From Thermothielavioides terrestris NRRL 8126 (lineage: Eukaryota; Ascomycota; Sordariomycetes; Sordariales; Chaetomiaceae), in NCBI RefSeq assembly GCF_000226115.1, contig NC_016459.1, positions 3,209,501 to 3,273,500 of the forward strand: a stretch of 64,000 nucleotides of DNA. The letters run 5' to 3'. The translations under genes were made by a program, and so were the position numbers. The stretch's first letter is position 1. Each line of letters opens with the position of its first letter. Of the stretch, positions 58,788 to 64,000 are shown in pieces. Under the pieces are notes generated by a model, which was given only the letters and a program-made list of their open reading frames with translations, was not told where the DNA came from and made no database searches.

Positions 58788-60434
58788 TCAGCTTCGGCCG
58801 GCGCCGCCGGAGGGTCCCACAGCGCCGACCCCGGATGCCGAGCCGGCTTCCTCCACCCACTCGGCATCATCATCGTCGTCATCGTACTCGTCCTCCTCGT
58901 CCGGCGCGCCGGCCACGCTCCGCCACACCCTGCTCCACATGCCCTTCTTCTGCGCAAGCGCCAGCACCAAGACAACAGGCAGATGCCACACGCTGGCCCA
59001 GAACAAGCCGCGCGCGCTGCCCTTGTGGCCCTCGTAGCGCCAGAACTTGACGGCCTCGCGGATCAGCCACAGGTTGACGGGCAGGCTGGTGGCGGCAAAG
59101 CTCCATTCGGTGACGCCGGCGGCGCACAGGCCGACGCACAGGGGGACGAAGGCGAGGCTGTAGCGGAGCGCGACGCGGGCGTTGCGGGCCGGGTTGATCC
59201 AGCAGAGCATGCGCAGGCCCGCGGCGCGGTACTCGTCGCGGACGCCCCACGAGAGCGGCATGAAGTGGGGGAACTGCCAGGCGAACAGCAGGCCAGCGAA
59301 CAGCCAGCCGCCGAGGCTGGAGCCGTCGGCGGCGAAGAGCAGCTCGCGCCAGGTGCCGTCCGCGGTGGCGCTCTCGCCGGCGGCCGCGGCCCAGCCCATC
59401 AGCGGCGGGATGCCGCCGACGACGGCGCCGACCCAGGTGTTGACGGCCGAGACGCGCTTGAGCGGCGTGTAGGCGCCGGCGTAGAGCGCGATGTTGGCGG
59501 CGCCGAGGAACGCCACGGTCGGGTTGACGCCCAGGTACAGCGCGGCGGTGCCGGCGGCGGCGCAGCCGGCGGCGAAGAGCACGGCGGCGCGCGTGGACAA
59601 AAGGCGGCGCACGAGCGGGCGCGCGCGCGTGCGGCTCATCTTGGCGTCGGTGTCGGGCTCGTAGAGCATGTTGAGGGCGTTGGCGGCGGCGGAGCAGAGG
59701 GCCGTGCCGGTCGTGAGGAAGAGGAGGGTCAGCGGCGAGAGCGAGGGGATGGTGTCGGCTGCGGAGGCGAGAGCCGGGGCGGAGAGAAAGGCGGGCACGG
59801 GGTACATGGCGTAGGGCACCATAGCGGAGAGGACGACCAGGACGGTGAGGCGCGGCTTGGAGAGGGAGAGGAGTGCGGAGAGCTTGCGGCGGAGGGAGTC
59901 GGCCGGGGCGCGGGCGGCATCGTCGGCCAGGCGGGATGAGGCGTCAGGAGGGAGGGAGGTGGCCATCGAGTTGGTGGGTGGTGGGGTTGCACTGGCCGCG
60001 GCATTTCGTCGTGCGGCCTGCCGACGGCGGTGCGGGAGGAGGGTCTTGTCGGCGGGGATCTCAGTGGAGGCGGCGGCTGCGGCCGGTTGAGCATCTGTGG
60101 TCGGGGCCGAGCTGCTGGCGGCCGGGAAGGCAGCTGCAGAGGAGCCCTTCGAGCGAGCGAGAAGGGCGTTGGAGAGGAAGTAGCCGGCCCTAAACCGTTG
60201 TTGTGGCAAGGTGGGCGCGGCAGCTCGGGGGCCAGCTCCGGGGGCAGCTCCGGGGGCAGCGGCTTGTCGCAAAGCCGACTGGGAGAAGAACCGCGCGGGC
60301 CTCGCGGGCCTCGCGGGCCTCAGCGACAACTGCCTGGCCTGGCGCACGGCGCGTTGCGCGCATTGTGGGCACTGCGAGCACACCTTCTCAAAAACACCTG
60401 GCCGCAATCGAAATGCTAGTATCGGCGGCCGCAT
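58788..60434 (-). CDS. COX10: Protoheme IX farnesyltransferase, mitochondrial (heme O synthase)
   Basis: Transfers a farnesyl group to heme B to make heme O, needed for heme A of cytochrome c oxidase; inner mitochondrial membrane. Single exon, 548 aa. The N-terminus is Arg/Ala-rich without acids (MRPPILAFRLRPGVFEK...), a mitochondrial targeting sequence followed by a low-complexity Ala/Pro segment to about residue 180. The UbiA-type prenyltransferase core follows with SLSKPRLTVLVVLSAM, the Asp-rich site NMLYEPDTDAKMSRTRARPL (about 255-275), YTPLKRVSAVNTWVGAVVGGIPPLMGW, and WQFPHFMPLSWGVRDEYRAAGLRML. An acidic tail (DEEDEYDDDDDDAEWVEE) ends the protein. All helices and catalytic Asp residues are present. 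Confidence 0.95.
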   Translation of the reverse strand: MRPPILAFRLRPGVFEKVCSQCPQCAQRAVRQARQLSLRPARPARPARFFSQSALRQAAAPGAAPGAGPRAAAPTLPQQRFRAGYFLSNALLARSKGSSAAAFPAASSSAPTTDAQPAAAAASTEIPADKTLLPHRRRQAARRNAAASATPPPTNSMATSLPPDASSRLADDAARAPADSLRRKLSALLSLSKPRLTVLVVLSAMVPYAMYPVPAFLSAPALASAADTIPSLSPLTLLFLTTGTALCSAAANALNMLYEPDTDAKMSRTRARPLVRRLLSTRAAVLFAAGCAAAGTAALYLGVNPTVAFLGAANIALYAGAYTPLKRVSAVNTWVGAVVGGIPPLMGWAAAAGESATADGTWRELLFAADGSSLGGWLFAGLLFAWQFPHFMPLSWGVRDEYRAAGLRMLCWINPARNARVALRYSLAFVPLCVGLCAAGVTEWSFAATSLPVNLWLIREAVKFWRYEGHKGSARGLFWASVWHLPVVLVLALAQKKGMWSRVWRSVAGAPDEEDEYDDDDDDAEWVEEAGSASGVGAVGPSGGAGRS

Positions 60435-61740
60435 CGTAGCTCAGCGGCCGGGCGGCATCGCCATCGCCGTTTGTCAAATTGGTTTTGCGTCCAGTGTTCG
60501 TCGCAGCGAAGCGCAACCAAGTCCCGCAGATCCTTGGTCCCCAAATTTTGGGTGTGGCAGCTCTTCGTGGCTGCCGCTGTGGCTGAGGCGGGGCCAAATA
60601 TCACCCCATTGTTGCGACGGGCTGTCAGTAACCTCGTCAGAGTGGGGTGATGCAGCTACTTGCAATTCACGCCCCACTTCAGCTCCAAAACCCGCCAGCG
60701 CAGGGCGTCTCCAGCTCTGTCCCAGTTGGGATCATAACAACAAACAACCAGGAAACGGCTCGCATTCACGTTACACAGCATGAATGGCAAGGTCACCACG
60801 TGCGCGTGCCTCGATCTGCGGCCGACCGCACTCCTCCAGCCGCCTGCCCCGGGGAGTGCACGGAGCATCGACAACGGCGTCTACGCGGCCAATTGGCCTC
60901 GCCGCTGCACGGCAACATCGGTCTTTCCGACACGCATATTGCAGGGGTTCGCATTGTTAGTGGTATCAAGTCAACAACTCCCGGGTTTCACCGCCCGCGC
61001 GCGCTGTTGTCCAAAAAGGGCACCGAGTTTCGCCGCATTTGGCCAAACCCAGATGCTTGCTCCCTGTGTTTGCTCCTTCGTGTCGAGGTTCCTTGGGAAT
61101 CTGAAGACCGCGCGGCTGCTGTCGTGTTTGACCTCTGTTGCACCGTTGCAGGGGGTTTGCCCCAGGCGGCTGCTGGAGTTGGCCAGACTGGTCTGGTCAG
61201 TGGGCTCCCGATGCGGCCTACTCTTCGCGCCAACCAGACCGTACCGTTGGGGCGGGACGGTGATGCCGTCGACAAGTCGCGGCGGCCAATGCGCTTCGCT
61301 CGGTGTGAAGGAGTGTGCACAATGAGTCCCCCGCCGATGCCGTGTTCCGGAAGGAACTTTCGCGCATTAGCTTGGACTGCTGAAGCGGGAGGAGGTTGAA
61401 CCCCTCTCTTGAATATTCCCTTCCTTTTCACTCTCCCCCTCGAGGCCCTGGAGCCAGCAATGTGATGTCCAGGTCCACGGGGCAAGTTCCGGCACTTGTA
61501 TGCACATACGGCCCCACAACATGCCCGCTAGTTAAGCTAACTCTTCCCGGCTGTCCAATAAGCCGGGAAGCCCCGCCCAGCCCGCCATGTTGCTGCAAGA
61601 CGACATCATCAGAGTCTCCGCTTTGTTTCCTACAGTGCTACGTAGCTGGAGATCATGTTTGTTGACTCCGCTTGGACATCATACAAGGGGAACTCTCCGC
61701 ATAGTCCTAGCAGTTCTCACACTTCGCTCCGTCCGCTTGA
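60435..61740. other. Divergent promoter region, COX10 / transaldolase
   Basis: 1.3 kb. Several short open frames on both strands but none with domain content. No gene supported. Confidence 0.5.
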
Positions 61741-63142
61741 ATGATGGCGACCCTTCTTGACGCGTTGCGCCAGTTAAGCGTAGTGGACTGTGACACTCTT
61801 GATGCAGAAGGCAAGCCAGCCACTCTAGGCGCGAGTTTTGGCGGCACATGCAAATTGACGTCCAATAGTTGCCGCCAAGTTCGGTCCTTTCTCCGACTGC
61901 ACCTCAAACCAAGTCCGTCCAAACCGACCCGTGACGATGGAAGGGGAGAGAGAGGGGGGAAATCAGCTGGAGCTAATGTGCCACGGGCGAGCTCATTAGG
62001 CCATCGCCTTCGCCGAGCTAAGCAAGATCGACAGCGATGGGAAGCCGCTGTACCAAGAGTTGATTGTCGAGTCCCTCCAGGTAGCACACTGGCTGTTTGG
62101 CAAGCAGACGGAAGCAACGCTGGAGGAGCTGGCGGTCGAGCTGATGGTAAGCATGCGACACCGCCCAAACGCCGTGCCGAGTCGCTGACAGCCTGAGTAT
62201 CCGTAGATGGTTGGCCTCTCGCTCCGGATGGCACCTCACACGACTGGGTACCTGCATGTGCAGACCAACCCCAAGCTGGCGTACTCTGCACAAAAGACCA
62301 TCAAGAACGCCGAGAGTAAGCCCGAGAAGGGGGACCATCCTGTGTTGCGCGCGGGATAGGCTCACATCCTCAAGGAATTGTCTCCCACCTCAGGCAGCTC
62401 GCTCCCGCCTTCGACACCAGCCGTGTTTGCGTCAAGATCCCAGCAACCTGGGAAGGCCTCCAAGCATGTCGCGAGCTTGAGAAGAAGGGCATCGCTACGC
62501 TTGCCACAATCCTCTTCAGCTTGGAGCAGACCGCCCTTGCGGCCGACGCTGGATGCCGGTACATCGCTCCCTACGTCAACGAGCTGCGTGTGCACTTTGA
62601 CCCAAGGTACGGTTCAGAATCACGAGAGGCGCACGACAACAGCGCATCAAGGTTCGCTTCCCCAAGCTAACGCAAGCCCTCCCTGGCGGCGCAGCTACGT
62701 CGACACCGCGCCGTCCGTCGCCTTCTGCGGCGCCGCACAGCAGTACCTGGACTCGCGGGTGGACAACCGAACACAGGTCCTCGCCGCTTCCCTGACATCC
62801 ATTGAGCAGGTCATGCAGCTCGCCGGCATCCGCCACATCACTATCTCGCCGCCGCTGCTGGCCACGCTGGCGGCCAGTCCCGCAGCCGACTGGCCAGGCG
62901 CGGCGAGCATTGGGGACGTTATCAAGAATGTTGCCGCAGCCGCTGCTGCGCCTGAGCGCCAGGCCCAGCTCGAGGCACTGGTGAACGACGAGAGTGGGTG
63001 GAGGATGGCGTTCACGAGGGCCGGTGCGGGAGCTGCGGAGACGAAGCTGGTCCAGGCGCTCAATATCTTCGTCGATATGCAGGAGAAGCTGGAGGAGATC
63101 GTGCGCAGGGCGGATGTCGCGATGCGGGCCGACTCTACGTGA
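61741..63142 (+). CDS. Transaldolase (second fungal type)
   Basis: Pentose phosphate pathway enzyme exchanging a dihydroxyacetone unit between sugar phosphates; cytosolic. Exons 61741-61810, 61869-61912, 62000-62146, 62207-62315, 62375-62606 and 62695-63142 (349 aa). The first intron uses a GC donor (GAAG|GCAAGC) and an ATAG acceptor; splicing yields VVDCDTLDAEVAAKFGPFSDCTSNQAIAF. The Schiff-base lysine is K144 in VCVKIPATWEGLQ; LFSLEQTALAADAGCRYIAPYV follows. Near the C-terminus are ITISPPLLATLA and a Trp-containing helix. It differs from the main Tal1 type and probably is a paralog, perhaps linked to secondary or pentose metabolism. Start: ATG at 61741, with a second ATG directly after it. 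Confidence 0.9.
61811..61868 (+). other. GC-AG intron of the transaldolase gene
   Basis: Donor GCAAGC after GAAG matches the GC-type consensus; acceptor AATAG. The reading phase and protein family fit only if this intron is removed, and the 44-bp exon that follows encodes the conserved CTSNQ motif. Confidence 0.8.
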
Positions 63143-63769
63143 GGATGGGCCGCCGGTTACTGAGTAACAGCCAACAGGGTCAAGACTGGCCCCAGGTTTG
63201 GATAGTCTGTCTAAGGTAAGGTACTTAGGGCGCTACTACGCAGCAGTCCAATAGCCTTTACACCAACTGTCGCGAATTGTTATCCGCCCAGTGCGCCAAG
63301 TTCAGCAGCAAAAATACTTTGCCATGCGGCCGAGGAAGGGAGTGCAAACACCTCCTAAGCCACGGACTTCCTCTTCCGGAAACAATCCAGCTCCCCTCCT
63401 TTCCTTTTCCATCAACCAGATCGCGCATTTGTTTGCATGCAGTTGACTTGTCTTTGTTTCCTCACCCCGGAATGGCTCTCAATCCCGAACTTGGGAGCTA
63501 TGAACAAAGAACAAAGCATAGTGGGCGGAGCTAGGACTGGAATGCCCTGCATCAATTGAGACCTTTGTCTACCATGTCGGATATGTTTACCTCGCACCTC
63601 GCCGACGGAGCTCTCTTGTCCTCTTGTGACTTTTCCATAATCTTTTTGTGGATTGTCTCGAACTCAAGTTGAACCTCAGCCTAGCATTGGCATCAGGGGT
63701 TCACCACATCACCAACACAGCACCGCTACCTCAACACACCCCTAAAACCCACAGACCCAAAACGACACA
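63143..63769. other. Spacer between transaldolase and the last gene
   Basis: 627 bp with the transaldolase 3' region and a C-rich, probably leader-like, stretch before the next ATG. No gene supported. Confidence 0.5.
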
Positions 63770-64000
63770 ATGTTCCTCTGGCGCCGCGCGCAAGACGCTT
63801 CTTCCAAGCGCAAACTCACTTCCAACCCGCCGCAAGACCAACCCCCCTCCCCAAGGAAGCGCCGCCGAGTCCAATTCCCTTCCTCCTCACCCTCTTCACC
63901 CTCCTCCTCCTCACCCTCCTCCTCCTCCTCACCCTCCTCCCCCCTCGCGCACCCCCTCCCCCCCTCAAAACGGTGGAACCCATCCATCTCACCATCCTCA
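63770..64000 (+). CDS. Unidentified basic, Ser/Pro-rich protein, 3' truncated
   Basis: Open for 77 codons to the window end. Begins MFLWRRAQDASSKRKLTSNPPQ, then PRKRRRVQFPSSS and a Ser/Pro run encoded by a CTCCTC microsatellite. The ATG has a good fungal context (ACACAATG) after a C-rich leader without ATGs nearby. KRK and RKRRR look like nuclear localisation signals. No domain is visible in this short part, and the reverse strand is also open because of the base bias, so the call is tentative. Confidence 0.5.
   Translation, partial: MFLWRRAQDASSKRKLTSNPPQDQPPSPRKRRRVQFPSSSPSSPSSSSPSSSSSPSSPLAHPLPPSKRWNPSISPSS
63880..63943. repeat. CTCCTC/CACCCT microsatellite
   Basis: Imperfect TCC/TCA-rich triplet repeat encoding Ser/Pro in the gene at the right edge. 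Confidence 0.8.

Noticed and set aside
1..64000. tRNA, 5S rRNA or snRNA genes
   Set aside because: No B-box with a matching cloverleaf, nor a 5S-like core, was found by eye on either strand. A covariance-model scan would be decisive.

Overview
The window reads as nuclear DNA of a filamentous ascomycete, most likely a sordariomycete close to Chaetomiaceae. The basis is short introns (about 50-140 bp, GTRNGT donors, CTRAC branch sites, YAG acceptors), strong G/C bias at third codon positions, and a gene set typical of biomass-degrading thermophiles and their relatives. The CE15 glucuronoyl esterase closely resembles, from memory, the characterised Myceliophthora enzyme. The genus is inference. 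Twenty-two protein genes are supported, two of them cut by the window edges; exon joins were worked out by hand from splice signals and reading phase.

Layout. 0-16 kb: C-terminal half of a Ste6/MDR-type ABC transporter, AA9 lytic polysaccharide monooxygenase (-), CE15 glucuronoyl methylesterase (+), a 446-bp MITE-like element with perfect 34-bp inverted ends, a DHA1-type MFS transporter (+), a DUF1769 protein (-) and proteasome subunit Rpn2 (-). 17-26 kb: mRNA 5'-triphosphatase Cet1 (+), a secreted DUF8021-like protein (-), and a convergent FAD monooxygenase / cytochrome P450 pair. 26-33 kb: an accessory block with a helical-bundle (HeLo-like) pseudokinase (-), a divergent kinase-WD40 gene (+) with an in-frame TAG and a weak GC donor, and an HNH-like/APH-kinase fusion (+). 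33-50 kb: NmrA-like reductase, BuGZ/ZNF207-like zinc-finger protein, GH115 alpha-glucuronidase, kinesin-8 and a sugar transporter (-). 49.5-56 kb: a 6.6-kb stretch with no convincing gene, leading to a Myb/SANT regulator. 57-64 kb: COX10 (-), a transaldolase with a GC-AG intron, and the start of an unidentified basic protein.

How genes work together. CE15 (ester link between lignin and 4-O-methyl-glucuronic acid), GH115 (release of glucuronic acid from xylan), AA9 (oxidative polysaccharide cleavage), the sugar transporter and transaldolase (pentose phosphate pathway) form a plausible xylan/lignocellulose-use theme. They are interleaved with housekeeping genes, so this is not a tight cluster. 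The most unusual part is the 26-33 kb block, whose architectures recall fungal non-self recognition and regulated cell-death proteins (MLKL-like bundle plus pseudokinase; kinase fused to near-identical WD40 repeats). That role is inference.
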